Below are positions 1-7,555 of a stretch of 64,000 nucleotides of DNA, piece after piece. The notes under the pieces were generated by a model that searched no databases, was not told the origin of the DNA, and saw only the letters and a list, made by a program, of their open reading frames with translations. The position numbers and the translations under genes are program-made. This DNA is from Parvimonas micra (GTDB taxonomy: Bacteria > Bacillota > Clostridia > Tissierellales > Peptoniphilaceae), in NCBI RefSeq assembly GCF_021300775.1, contig NZ_JAJTJP010000001.1:62001-126000 (forward strand). Direction: 5' to 3'. Every line of letters starts with the position of its first letter. Within the stretch, counting starts at the first letter, position 1.

Positions 1-2
1 AT

Positions 3-389
3 ACTTATAGATCTGGAGGAGCTGGAGGACAACATGTTAATAAAACAGACTCTGCTGTAAGAATAACTCATATTCCTACTGGAGTTACAGTTTCTTGTCA
101 ATCTGAGAGAAGTCAAATGTTCAATAGAGATACGGCTATGAGACAACTTATAGCAAAACTTTTAATTATAAAACAAGAAGAAAATAGGGAAAAAATTGAG
201 GATATTCAGGGTAAATATTCTCAAATAGCATGGGGCTCACAGATAAGATCTTATGTTTTCCAACCTTATACTCTTGTTAAGGATCATCGTACAGGATATG
301 AAACAGGAAATGTTGAGTCTGTTATTAATGGAAATATTGATGAATTTATAAATCAATATCTATGTGAGTTAGTAAAAAAAAGCAGGTGA
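3..389 (+). CDS. prfB: Peptide chain release factor 2, C-terminal part (5' end outside window)
   Basis: This is the distal part of a class I release factor that hydrolyses peptidyl-tRNA at UGA and UAA codons. The frame is open from the window edge and shows the catalytic GGQ loop ([16 protein letters not shown]) near its start. The RF2-type stretch [10 protein letters not shown] and the motif [12 protein letters not shown] follow, and in this family they mark RF2 rather than RF1. About 128 residues are visible and end in a normal basic tail. The SPF anticodon-like motif and the usual autoregulatory frameshift site would lie upstream of the window and cannot be judged. A very small membrane gene follows 4 bases after the stop, so the two probably share a transcript. 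Confidence 0.96.
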   Translation, partial: TYRSGGAGGQHVNKTDSAVRITHIPTGVTVSCQSERSQMFNRDTAMRQLIAKLLIIKQEENREKIEDIQGKYSQIAWGSQIRSYVFQPYTLVKDHRTGYETGNVESVINGNIDEFINQYLCELVKKSR

Positions 390-393
390 TTTA

Positions 394-489
394 ATGAAAA
401 GAGAAACGGCTATTAGAATTGTTGCACTTGTATTAGCTTTCATGATGGTAGTTGGAATATTACCAACAATTATAGGATTTTTTAGATAA
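394..489 (+). CDS. Mini-membrane protein, 31 residues
   Basis: This 31-codon reading frame sits tightly between prfB and recX. It begins ATG 4 bases after the prfB stop and its TAA overlaps the recX ATG by one base. The protein has a short basic start (MKRETAIR) followed by one hydrophobic segment of about 20 residues, as in single-span membrane miniproteins such as Prli42 or the DUF4044 group. The ribosome-binding site is weak (an AGCAGGTGA-like stretch inside the prfB end), which suggests translational coupling. I do not recognise a specific family. The exact fit into the operon is the main reason to believe that it is expressed. Confidence 0.6.
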   Translation: MKRETAIRIVALVLAFMMVVGILPTIIGFFR

Positions 490-1106
490 TGCAAGTTACA
501 AATATTAGTTATAGTAAATCTAAAGAAGTTTTTGAAGTAGTTTTTGAAGATGAAACAAAACTTCTTTTGAATTACAATATTTTTGAAAAATACAAAGTTT
601 CAGTTGACATGGATTTTTCAGAAAATGAAATTCAAGAAATGAAGTATTTTTCAGATATTGAAAGAGCAAAGTCAAGAGCTATTAATTATATTTCAGGAAA
701 GTTAAAAACAAAATATGAAGTAAGATTAAAGCTTAAAGAGAAAGATTTTACAGAAGATATTATTGATGAAGTTATAGATATTTTAGAAAAAGAAGAATAT
801 CTTAACGATAGACTTTATTGTGAAGTTTTTATTGAAGATAAAAAACAATTAAATGGTTATGGAAAAAATAAAATAAAATCTTTATTGATACAAAAAGGTG
901 TTTCAAAAAGCGTGTTTGAAGACTTTTTAGATGAGTTTGAATATGAAGAAGAATTTGACAATGCACTAAAAATGGGTATAAAAAAACTGAACCTATTGTC
1001 TAATGAAGAAGATGTTTTTAAGAAAAAACAGAAGTTAATAAACTATTTAGCTTATAGAGGTTTTAGTTTTGATGTTATAAATGATGTTTTAAGGGAAATT
1101 TTATGA
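489..1106 (+). CDS. recX: Regulatory protein RecX
   Basis: RecX modulates RecA filament growth on single-stranded DNA. The 205-residue length and all-helical, highly charged make-up fit the Gram-positive RecX group, which carries an N-terminal extension of about 60 residues. The typical first repeat runs from about residue 60 (RAKSRAINYISGKLKTKYEV, then LKEKDFTEDIIDEVID) and includes EEYLNDRLYCEVFIED. Two further three-helix repeats follow, and the last ends in LINYLAYRGFSFDVI. The start overlaps the preceding mini-membrane gene by one base, and the stop overlaps the next gene by four (ATGA). It therefore belongs to the prfB-led operon. Confidence 0.93.
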   Translation: MQVTNISYSKSKEVFEVVFEDETKLLLNYNIFEKYKVSVDMDFSENEIQEMKYFSDIERAKSRAINYISGKLKTKYEVRLKLKEKDFTEDIIDEVIDILEKEEYLNDRLYCEVFIEDKKQLNGYGKNKIKSLLIQKGVSKSVFEDFLDEFEYEEEFDNALKMGIKKLNLLSNEEDVFKKKQKLINYLAYRGFSFDVINDVLREIL

Positions 1107-1387
1107 TGACTTTTGTATATATGTTAGAGTGTAATGATGGAACTTTTTATACTGGTTATACAACTGATTTAAAAGCTAGAATTGAAAAGCATAACTCAGG
1201 TTGTGGAGCAAAGTATACAAGAGGAAGAACTCCCGTAAAATTACTTTATTTTGAAGTTTATGAAACAAAGTCTGAGGCGCTTAAAAGAGAAATAAAGATT
1301 AAGAAGATGACTAGGTTAAAAAAGGAAAAATTGGTATTAAATTTTGATAAAAGCAAATTTTCTACTTATATGGAAGGTGATGTCTAA
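1103..1387 (+). CDS. GIY-YIG nuclease-fold protein (YhbQ/UPF0213 type)
   Basis: This small single-domain GIY-YIG protein of 94 residues resembles the YhbQ/UPF0213 group. The hallmark residues appear as VYMLECNDGTFYTGYT near the N-terminus (the family's G-hY and TGYT positions). They are followed by the conserved Arg/His region RIEKHNSG, the GAKYTRGR turn, and a glutamate in SEALKREIKIKK. Proteins of this group are thought to act on DNA, but their true role is unsettled. The start codon overlaps the recX stop by four bases, so translation is coupled. A second ATG lies immediately after the first, and I cannot tell which one is used. Confidence 0.9.
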   Translation: MMTFVYMLECNDGTFYTGYTTDLKARIEKHNSGCGAKYTRGRTPVKLLYFEVYETKSEALKREIKIKKMTRLKKEKLVLNFDKSKFSTYMEGDV

Positions 1388-2205
1388 TGATTAATAAAAA
1401 CTTATATGAAAAATATAATGATTTAAGAGAAAATTTAGCGGAATTATTACTTTTAAAAGAAGACATTATTTCAATTAGAAATGACTTAGTTTTAGAAGAT
1501 GAGGAAAAGTTTAAGCTTTTATATAAAAAGAATATGGAAAGCCTTGTAAAAATTCAAAAATCTCTTGAAAGAGATGTAATGAATCTTTTTAGGGCAGGAG
1601 AGATATTAAAAACTCTTGAATTTTCAGATAATTTCGTAGATGTAAGTCAAGTCTACACAATTATCGATTCAGAAAATAGAAATAGTAAAAAATTTAACTC
1701 AAATGAAGTTAAAAATTTTGTTGGACTATTTGATGAACTAGATTATGAGGAAAACAAGGGTTGTGATGATGTATTCAAGGCAATTGCAAAGGAAATTTCT
1801 CCTCAAGCAAATAATAAAAATTGGAATAAAGAACTTTGGAAAAAGACGCTAAAAGCAAAAGCTGATGATAGCAAAAGAACAATGAATAAAATATTTAAAA
1901 CAATTGAGGAAGAAAAATTGACTACAAATCCTTTGGATTTTGATATTGATGAGTACTCAGAAAATATTCGTACTTTGGAAAAAAATTTGGAATTCCTTCA
2001 AAGAGAAGTTAGAAACTTAGGAGAGTCATGTAAGGATACTCTTGATGAAGAAAAGGTTAAAAGAATGGAAAAATTGTTGAAAAATGTAGAAGAAAAAAAA
2101 TCTGAAATTAATCATTCAATTGAAATTTTAACAAAAATTAGAAATGGACTAATGGATGGATTTATGGCATCTTTACCAACGAATAAAAATGGAATTTTAA
2201 ATTAG
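1387..2205 (+). CDS. Unknown cytoplasmic coiled-coil protein
   Basis: I do not recognise this 272-residue protein. It has no signal peptide or membrane span and is rich in Lys and Glu. Long heptad-like helices cover roughly residues 1-80 and 185-260 and suggest coiled coils. The middle part (about residues 85-180) contains the few aromatic residues, including NWNKELWKKT. The start overlaps the stop of the GIY-YIG gene by one base, and a strong AGGAGGA site follows for the next gene, so it is a member of the same operon. A structural or scaffolding role is possible, but nothing in the sequence shows it. Confidence 0.75.
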   Translation: MINKNLYEKYNDLRENLAELLLLKEDIISIRNDLVLEDEEKFKLLYKKNMESLVKIQKSLERDVMNLFRAGEILKTLEFSDNFVDVSQVYTIIDSENRNSKKFNSNEVKNFVGLFDELDYEENKGCDDVFKAIAKEISPQANNKNWNKELWKKTLKAKADDSKRTMNKIFKTIEEEKLTTNPLDFDIDEYSENIRTLEKNLEFLQREVRNLGESCKDTLDEEKVKRMEKLLKNVEEKKSEINHSIEILTKIRNGLMDGFMASLPTNKNGILN

Positions 2206-2214
2206 GAGGAAAAA

Positions 2215-2436
2215 ATGGAACTAAAATATGAAATTGCAGAGGAATTAGGGGTTCTTTCTGAAAATGAAAAAGGATGGAGAAAAGAATTAAACTTAGTTAG
2301 TTGGAATGAAAGAGAACCTAAGTATGATATTAGAGATTGGAATCCTAATCATGATAGAATGTCAAAGGGTATAACTCTAACTAAGGAAGAAGCAGAAGCT
2401 CTTTATGAAATATTAAAAGAAGAATTTGGAGAATAA
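2215..2436 (+). CDS. YdbC-like PC4/p15 single-stranded DNA-binding protein
   Basis: At 73 residues this matches the YdbC family of bacterial PC4-like proteins. They form dimers that bind single-stranded DNA, and Lactococcus YdbC is the structural reference. The visible family signs are LSENEKGWRKELNLVSWN (strand-turn-strand), then PKYDIRDWNPNHDRMSKGI and a C-terminal helix, LTKEEAEALYEILKEEF. It is preceded by a good AGGAGGA site. The neighbours recX and a GIY-YIG protein also act on nucleic acids, so a role in DNA or RNA handling is likely. The exact function of this family in vivo is not established. Confidence 0.85.
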   Translation: MELKYEIAEELGVLSENEKGWRKELNLVSWNEREPKYDIRDWNPNHDRMSKGITLTKEEAEALYEILKEEFGE

Positions 2437-2437
2437 T

Positions 2438-3226
2438 GTGAAAAAACTTTTTGGAAAATTTATTTTAGGACTTTCTAAGGTGTTAAATAAGATTTTTGGT
2501 GCAACCATAAATGGTTTATCCTATATTGTAAATTTATTGAGTAATATAGCAGTTCTCTTAGTGTTAGCCGGTGTGGTACTTCTTGCTTTAAGTTCATTTT
2601 TGCTTCCGGTTATAATAACAATTTTATTGTTTCATCCTGCTTTTTGGATTATTATATTTGTATTTTTTATTGTTCCATTTCTTGGAAAGAAATTTATTTC
2701 ATTTCTTAGATATTTTAACTATTCATTATGTGAGTATTTAAATGATTATGGTAATTTTTTAATTGGTAATAACAGTGGTTTCTCATCTTTTAAAGAATAT
2801 AAAAGAAAATATGAAGATGCACAAGAAGAACAACGTCAAAGAGAACGTGAAGAAAGACAAAGAAGAGAACAAGAAGAATGGGAAAGAAGATTTAATGCTT
2901 TCAACGAATATTTTTCAAGTCAAGGAAGCTACTATGGAAATTATAATGGAAATTATAATGGCTACTATCAAAATACAGGTGGTGCAAGTTATGACCCATA
3001 TAGTGACTTTAAAAATAAATTTGAAAATGCTTGTAAAGTGTTAGAATTTGATTCTTATGATATTGATTTTTATCAAGTTAAGTTACAATATAGAAAACTT
3101 GCAAAAAAATATCATCCTGATTTAAATAGAGATACAGATACAACAGAAAAATTTCAAGAAATTAATTCAGCTTTTGAATTTTTAACTGAAGAAAATATTA
3201 GAAGATATAATCAAATGAAAAGATAG
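2438..3226 (+). CDS. Membrane-anchored J-domain (DnaJ-like) protein
   Basis: The protein has about 262 residues. Two hydrophobic segments near residues 35-65 and 70-90 anchor it. A charged Glu/Arg/Gln-rich helix (about 120-160) follows, then an Asn/Tyr/Gly-rich linker with NYNG repeats and a C-terminal J domain with the HPD triad in AKKYHPDLNR. J domains stimulate the ATPase of DnaK-type chaperones, so this probably recruits DnaK to the membrane. I chose GTG at 2438 because GGAG at 2428-2431 is well spaced from it; a TTG at 2426 is the alternative and would overlap the site. There are no zinc-finger or substrate domains, so it is not the housekeeping DnaJ. Confidence 0.85.
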   Translation: MKKLFGKFILGLSKVLNKIFGATINGLSYIVNLLSNIAVLLVLAGVVLLALSSFLLPVIITILLFHPAFWIIIFVFFIVPFLGKKFISFLRYFNYSLCEYLNDYGNFLIGNNSGFSSFKEYKRKYEDAQEEQRQREREERQRREQEEWERRFNAFNEYFSSQGSYYGNYNGNYNGYYQNTGGASYDPYSDFKNKFENACKVLEFDSYDIDFYQVKLQYRKLAKKYHPDLNRDTDTTEKFQEINSAFEFLTEENIRRYNQMKR

Positions 3227-3250
3227 TGAAAGATAATCACTATCTTTTTT
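3218..3250 (+). terminator. Intrinsic terminator of the prfB-dnaJ-like operon
   Basis: AAGATAGTG and CACTATCTT form a perfect 9-bp stem around a short loop and run directly into six T residues. The stem starts within the last codons of the J-domain gene. Confidence 0.9.
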
Positions 3251-3253
3251 AAA

Positions 3254-3284
3254 TTGTAAAAATGTGGTAAAATAAATATATAAT
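3254..3284 (+). promoter_or_regulatory. Possible promoter of pepT-pepD
   Basis: TTGTAA and TATAAT lie 19 bases apart. A TGGTAAAAT extended -10-like element lies between them and may be the true one. Some promoter is needed here because a terminator precedes it, but the exact hexamers are uncertain. Confidence 0.4.
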
Positions 3285-3303
3285 ATATTATTTGGAGGTA
3301 GTT

Positions 3304-4515
3304 ATGAATATAGTAGATCGTTTTGTGGAATATGCAAAAATAGACACTCAATCAAATCCTAAGTCTGAAACTGTTCCTTCAACAGAAAAGCAAAAGAATT
3401 TAGGAAATTTACTTGTAAAACAATTAAAAGAAATGGGAATTGAAAATGCTCATATTGATGAAAAAGGTTATGTTTATGCGCATTTAAAATCAAATGTAGA
3501 TAGAGATTTAAAGAAAGTTGGTTTTATTGCACATATGGATACTGCAACAGAACTTACTGGAGCAAATGTAAATCCACAATTTGTTGATTACAAAGGTGGA
3601 GATATTAAATTAAATGATGAAGTAACAATGTCTGTAAAGGAATTTCCTTGTTTAAATGAAGTTGTAGGAGAAAGACTTATTACAACTGATGGAAATACTT
3701 TATTAGGTGCAGATGACAAATCAGGTATTGCAATAATAATGGATGCAATTCAAAATATAATTTCAAACAATTTACCTCATGGAGATATTTCAATTGGGTT
3801 TACTCCTGATGAAGAAATTGGACGTGGAGCGGATCATTTTGATGTTGCAAAATTTGGAGCTGATTTTGCTTATACTATTGATGGTGGAGCAATTGGAGAA
3901 CTTGAATATGAAAGTTTCAATGCTTGCAGTGCTATTGTAGATATTAAAGGAAAAAATGTTCATCCAGGATCTGCAAAAGATATAATGAGAAATTCACTAA
4001 TAGTTGCTCATAATCTTTTATCAATGTTACCTGCAAATGAAAGACCTGAACATACTGAAGGCTATGATGGATTTTATCATTTGTTAGAAATGAACGGAGA
4101 TACTGAAAATACTCATATGGAATTTATCATAAGAGATTTTGATAGAGAAAAATTTGAATACAAAAAAGAATATATGAAAAAGGTAGTTGAAGTTTTAAAT
4201 TTCAAATATGATAATTCAATTAAATTAGAACTTGAAGATTCATATTACAATATGAGAGAAAAATTAGAAGATAGAAAAGATATTATTGATCTTGCATATA
4301 ATTCAATGGTTGAAGTTGGTATTACTCCAAAAGTTAAGGCTATTAGAGGAGGTACTGACGGTTCAAGACTTTCTTTCATGGGACTACCTTGTCCAAATAT
4401 TTTTGCTGGTGGATTTAACTTCCACGGTAGATATGAATTTGTACCGGTTTCATATATGGAAAAAGGTTCAGAATTACTTGTAAAAATCGTTGAAAATATC
4501 GTAAAAGGAGAATAA
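3304..4515 (+). CDS. pepT: Peptidase T (tripeptide aminopeptidase)
   Basis: PepT is a cytoplasmic two-zinc aminopeptidase of family M20B that removes the N-terminal residue from tripeptides. Metal and catalytic motifs appear in order: AHMDTATELTG (zinc His and catalytic Asp), LLGADDKSG (bridging Asp), TPDEEIGRG (catalytic and zinc Glu), YTIDGG (zinc Asp) and FHGRYEFVP near the end (zinc His). The length of about 403 residues is normal. ATG 3304 was preferred to TTG 3292 because TTGGAGGT at 3292-3299 is the ribosome-binding site. pepD follows after one base, which makes a two-gene peptide-use operon. Confidence 0.96.
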   Translation: MNIVDRFVEYAKIDTQSNPKSETVPSTEKQKNLGNLLVKQLKEMGIENAHIDEKGYVYAHLKSNVDRDLKKVGFIAHMDTATELTGANVNPQFVDYKGGDIKLNDEVTMSVKEFPCLNEVVGERLITTDGNTLLGADDKSGIAIIMDAIQNIISNNLPHGDISIGFTPDEEIGRGADHFDVAKFGADFAYTIDGGAIGELEYESFNACSAIVDIKGKNVHPGSAKDIMRNSLIVAHNLLSMLPANERPEHTEGYDGFYHLLEMNGDTENTHMEFIIRDFDREKFEYKKEYMKKVVEVLNFKYDNSIKLELEDSYYNMREKLEDRKDIIDLAYNSMVEVGITPKVKAIRGGTDGSRLSFMGLPCPNIFAGGFNFHGRYEFVPVSYMEKGSELLVKIVENIVKGE

Positions 4516-4516
4516 T

Positions 4517-5905
4517 ATGAATTTAAAACCTGAAAGAGTTTTTCACTATTTTAGAGAAATATCAGATATTCCTCATGAATCACATAATGAAAAAGCAATA
4601 TCTGATTATATCTATAATTTTGGGAAAAAATTAGGACTTGAAACTAAACAAGATGACTTACTAAATGTTTATATAAGAAAACCTGCAACAAAGGGCTATG
4701 AAAATAAGCCTGGAATTATCTTACAAGGCCATATGGATATGGTTTGCGAAAAAGCTACAAGCTCAAATCATAATTTTGCAACTGATAAAATTGAGTGGGT
4801 TATAAAAGATGATTTGATTTTTGCTAATGACACTACACTTGGAGCTGATGACGGAATTGCAGTTGCTATGGCAATGGCTATTTTGGAAGATGAAAATTTA
4901 GTTCATCCAGAACTTGAAGTTATTATAACAGTTGCTGAAGAAACTACAATGGGAGGAGCTTTAGGACTTGAAAAAGGTCTATTAAAGGGAAAATATTTAT
5001 TTAATATAGACTCTGAAGAAGAAGGAATTTTAACATTAGGTTCAGCAGGAGGAACTCTTTTTAAAACAAATCTAGAATTAAAATTTGAAAATAGAGAAGT
5101 AGAACTTGTTAAACTTCATTTCGATGGATATTTCGGAGGACATTCTGGAATGGAAATTGGAAAAAATAGAAGAAATATGATTAAGACAATCGCTGAATTC
5201 ATTAAAGAAAGTGGACTTTCAATAGCTAGTGTTGACTGTGGAAATAAAGATAATGCAATCCCTAGAGTTGGAGAATTGGTAATCGAAAATTCTTCTAGTT
5301 TAGATGAATTAATTGCCAAATTTACTGAAAAATATAATGGTGAAGAACAACTTACAATTGATAAAAAAGAGATTTTCAAAGGAAAAGTTTTAACAAATGC
5401 ACTAAAAGATGTATTAGTTGAAGTTTTAGAAGCTTTACCAACAGGCGTAAATACACAAGATGAAACAGGTATTATAAGTTCTTCAAATCTTGCAATAGTT
5501 CAAACTACAGAAAATGAAATTTTAATTCGTGATTCTATACGTTCAGCTTCTATTAGTATTTTAGAAGAAATGAAAAATTCTTTTGCAAAAATCGCTGAAA
5601 AATTCTGTTTAAATTATGAATTTGCTGGAGGTTATCCATCTTGGGAAAAGAAAGAAAACTCAAGTTTGCAAAAATATGCAAATAAAGTTTATAAAGATTT
5701 AACAGGTAAAGAATTCGAAAATATTATTATACATGCTGGCTTAGAATGTGGAGCAATTTACGAAAAATATCCAAATCTTGAATTAATTTCATTCGGACCA
5801 GATATTAGAGGAGCTCATACTCCAAAAGAAAATATTTCAATTTCATCAACTGAAAGAGTTTATGACTTTACTTTAAAATTGATAGAAGAAATTGCTAAAA
5901 ACTAA
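4517..5905 (+). CDS. pepD: Aminoacyl-histidine dipeptidase (PepD, Xaa-His dipeptidase)
   Basis: PepD is a cytoplasmic zinc dipeptidase of family M20C that cleaves Xaa-His and other dipeptides. The 462-residue length is close to the family norm. Visible motifs are QGHMDMVCEK (zinc His and Asp), LGADDGIAVAMAMA (bridging Asp), TVAEETTMGGALGLE (catalytic and zinc Glu pair) and FGPDIRGAHTPKE near the C-terminus (last zinc His). It follows pepT after one base with an AAAAGGAGA site, and it ends at a strong terminator. Together the two enzymes take tri- and dipeptides to free amino acids, which fits an amino-acid-fermenting lifestyle. Confidence 0.96.
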   Translation: MNLKPERVFHYFREISDIPHESHNEKAISDYIYNFGKKLGLETKQDDLLNVYIRKPATKGYENKPGIILQGHMDMVCEKATSSNHNFATDKIEWVIKDDLIFANDTTLGADDGIAVAMAMAILEDENLVHPELEVIITVAEETTMGGALGLEKGLLKGKYLFNIDSEEEGILTLGSAGGTLFKTNLELKFENREVELVKLHFDGYFGGHSGMEIGKNRRNMIKTIAEFIKESGLSIASVDCGNKDNAIPRVGELVIENSSSLDELIAKFTEKYNGEEQLTIDKKEIFKGKVLTNALKDVLVEVLEALPTGVNTQDETGIISSSNLAIVQTTENEILIRDSIRSASISILEEMKNSFAKIAEKFCLNYEFAGGYPSWEKKENSSLQKYANKVYKDLTGKEFENIIIHAGLECGAIYEKYPNLELISFGPDIRGAHTPKENISISSTERVYDFTLKLIEEIAKN

Positions 5906-5908
5906 TTT

Positions 5909-5944
5909 AAAAATCAGTTAACTTAAGTTAACTGATTTTTTTTA
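5909..5944 (+). terminator. Intrinsic terminator after pepD
   Basis: AAATCAGTTAA and TTAACTGATTT form a perfect stem followed by a long T-run. Confidence 0.93.
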
Positions 5945-5983
5945 TAAATAAATAAGTTTTAAAAATTCAATTTTCTAGAATTA

Positions 5984-6012
5984 TTGAAAAAATAGAGTTT
6001 TTATGTTAAGAT
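5984..6012 (+). promoter_or_regulatory. Promoter of deoD-deoC
   Basis: TTGAAA is followed by a 17-base spacer and TAAGAT, with TG at 6004-6005 forming an extended -10 (TGTTAAGAT). AGGAGGT and the deoD ATG lie about 35 bases downstream. Confidence 0.7.
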
Positions 6013-6046
6013 TATTATATATAATGAAAATTTAGGAGGTATTTTT

Positions 6047-6745
6047 ATGACACCACATAATAGAGCAATAAAAGGAGAAATTGCAGAAACTGTCTTAATG
6101 CCAGGAGATCCTTTAAGAGCTAAATTTATTGCAGAAAACTTTTTAGAAGATGTTACTCAATTTAATGATGTAAGAGGAATGTTAGGATATACAGGTACTT
6201 ATAAGGGTAAAAAAGTTTCAGTTATGGGAAGTGGAATGGGTGTTCCATCAATTGGAATTTATTCTTATGAATTAATTCATTTCTATGGAGTTAAAAATCT
6301 AATTAGAATTGGATCTTGTGGAGCATATAGTGATAAATTAAAACTTTATGATGTAGTTGTAGGAATGGCTTCATCAACAGATTCTAATTTTGCTCATCAA
6401 TATAAATTAGATGGAACTTATTCAGCGAACTGTTCATGGGAACTTTTAAGAAAAACTTACGAAGCATCAAAAGACTTAAATATAGATATCAATGTTGGTA
6501 ATATATTCTGTTCTGATATTTTCTATAATGCTGCTCCAGAAGTTTGGAAAAACTGGGAAAAATTAGGAGTTCTTGCAGTTGATATGGAAAGTTATGCTCT
6601 TTACTGTAATGCAAATTATGCAGGAGTTAATGCTATTACTATATTAACTGTGTCAGATTCATTCCATTTCAAAGAAATCACAACTCCAGAAGAAAGACAA
6701 AATAGTTTTACAACAATGATGAAATTAGCATTGGAGATAGCATAA
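6047..6745 (+). CDS. deoD: Purine-nucleoside phosphorylase, DeoD type
   Basis: DeoD splits purine (deoxy)nucleosides with phosphate to free base and (deoxy)ribose-1-phosphate in the cytoplasm. The protein has 232 residues, as expected for the hexameric low-molecular-mass class. Family signatures are MPGDPLRAKFIAENFLE (phosphate site), MGSGMGVPSIGIYSYEL, IRIGSCGAY, and VDMESYALY with the ribose-binding ME pair. The catalytic aspartate is in VSDSFHF. It has an AGGAGGT site and its own promoter. Its TAA overlaps the ATG of deoC, so the two are translationally coupled and complete the path from deoxynucleosides to deoxyribose-phosphate cleavage. No phosphopentomutase lies nearby. Confidence 0.96.
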   Translation: MTPHNRAIKGEIAETVLMPGDPLRAKFIAENFLEDVTQFNDVRGMLGYTGTYKGKKVSVMGSGMGVPSIGIYSYELIHFYGVKNLIRIGSCGAYSDKLKLYDVVVGMASSTDSNFAHQYKLDGTYSANCSWELLRKTYEASKDLNIDINVGNIFCSDIFYNAAPEVWKNWEKLGVLAVDMESYALYCNANYAGVNAITILTVSDSFHFKEITTPEERQNSFTTMMKLALEIA

Positions 6746-7389
6746 TGGAATTAAATAGGTATATGGATCATACTGCTTTAAAAGCAGATACCACTTACGA
6801 AATGATAGATAAGCTTTGTGAAGAAGCTAAAAAATATAATTTCTTTTCAGTTTGTGTTAATGGCTGTCATGTAAAAAGATGTGCTGAAAATCTAAAAGGT
6901 TCAAATACTAAAGTTTGTACTGTTGTAGGTTTCCCTTTAGGAGCAATGACAACTGAAAGTAAAGTGTTTGAAGCTGAAAATGCGATTAAGAATGATGCAA
7001 CTGAAATTGATATGGTAATCAATATTGGTGCATTAAAATCAAATGATTTAGATTTTGTATATAATGATATTAAAGCGCTTGTAGATGTTACAAGAAATAA
7101 GGCGTTACTAAAAGTTATTTTAGAGACTTGTCTATTAACTGATGAAGAAATTATAAAAGTTTCAGAACTTTGTGTTAAAGCAGGGGCTGAATTTGTAAAG
7201 ACTTCAACAGGATTTAGCACTTCAGGAGCTAATGAACATGTAGTAGCACTTATGAAAAAAACAGTTGGAGAGGATGCAAAAGTTAAAGCTAGTGGTGGAA
7301 TCAGGGATAAGGCAACTGCTTTAAAAATGATTGAACTAGGTGCAGACAGACTGGGAGTAAGTGCAAGTGTACAAATAATTACTGAATAA
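6745..7389 (+). CDS. deoC: Deoxyribose-phosphate aldolase
   Basis: DeoC cleaves 2-deoxyribose-5-phosphate to acetaldehyde and glyceraldehyde-3-phosphate with a Schiff-base lysine. The 214-residue TIM barrel shows DHTALKADTT at the N-terminus, the VVGFPLGA loop, and DMVINIGALKS. The Schiff-base lysine is in EFVKTSTGFSTSGA, and the second active-site lysine is in KVKASGGIRD. It overlaps deoD by one base and is followed by a clean terminator, so this is a two-gene deoxynucleoside catabolism operon. No DeoR-type regulator is encoded nearby. Confidence 0.96.
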   Translation: MELNRYMDHTALKADTTYEMIDKLCEEAKKYNFFSVCVNGCHVKRCAENLKGSNTKVCTVVGFPLGAMTTESKVFEAENAIKNDATEIDMVINIGALKSNDLDFVYNDIKALVDVTRNKALLKVILETCLLTDEEIIKVSELCVKAGAEFVKTSTGFSTSGANEHVVALMKKTVGEDAKVKASGGIRDKATALKMIELGADRLGVSASVQIITE

Positions 7390-7391
7390 TT

Positions 7392-7418
7392 GGAAGTTGT
7401 AAAACAACTTCCTTTTTT
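7392..7418 (+). terminator. Intrinsic terminator after deoC
   Basis: GGAAGTTGT and ACAACTTCC form a perfect 9-bp stem with a 3-base loop, followed by six T residues. Confidence 0.93.
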
Positions 7419-7555
7419 ATTTTGAGTAAAGAAGATTTTAGGGTATTCACTTTAAAAAAAGTGTGGATGAAGGAATACTTATTATTTTTAAATAAATTTG
7501 ATTATCGTTTTCTTTTATAGGGTATATCTTTTATAAGAATTAAGGAGATGATTTT

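Noticed and set aside
2763-3044. 93-codon frame inside the J-domain gene
   Set aside because: It is an out-of-frame shadow of the Glu/Arg-rich and NYNG repeat parts, which generate Lys/Met-rich frames.
7440-7480. Nested hairpin (CACTTT/AAAGTG inside GTATTC/GAATAC) before msrAB
   Set aside because: Short imperfect arms in AT-rich DNA without switch elements; not enough to propose a leader RNA.
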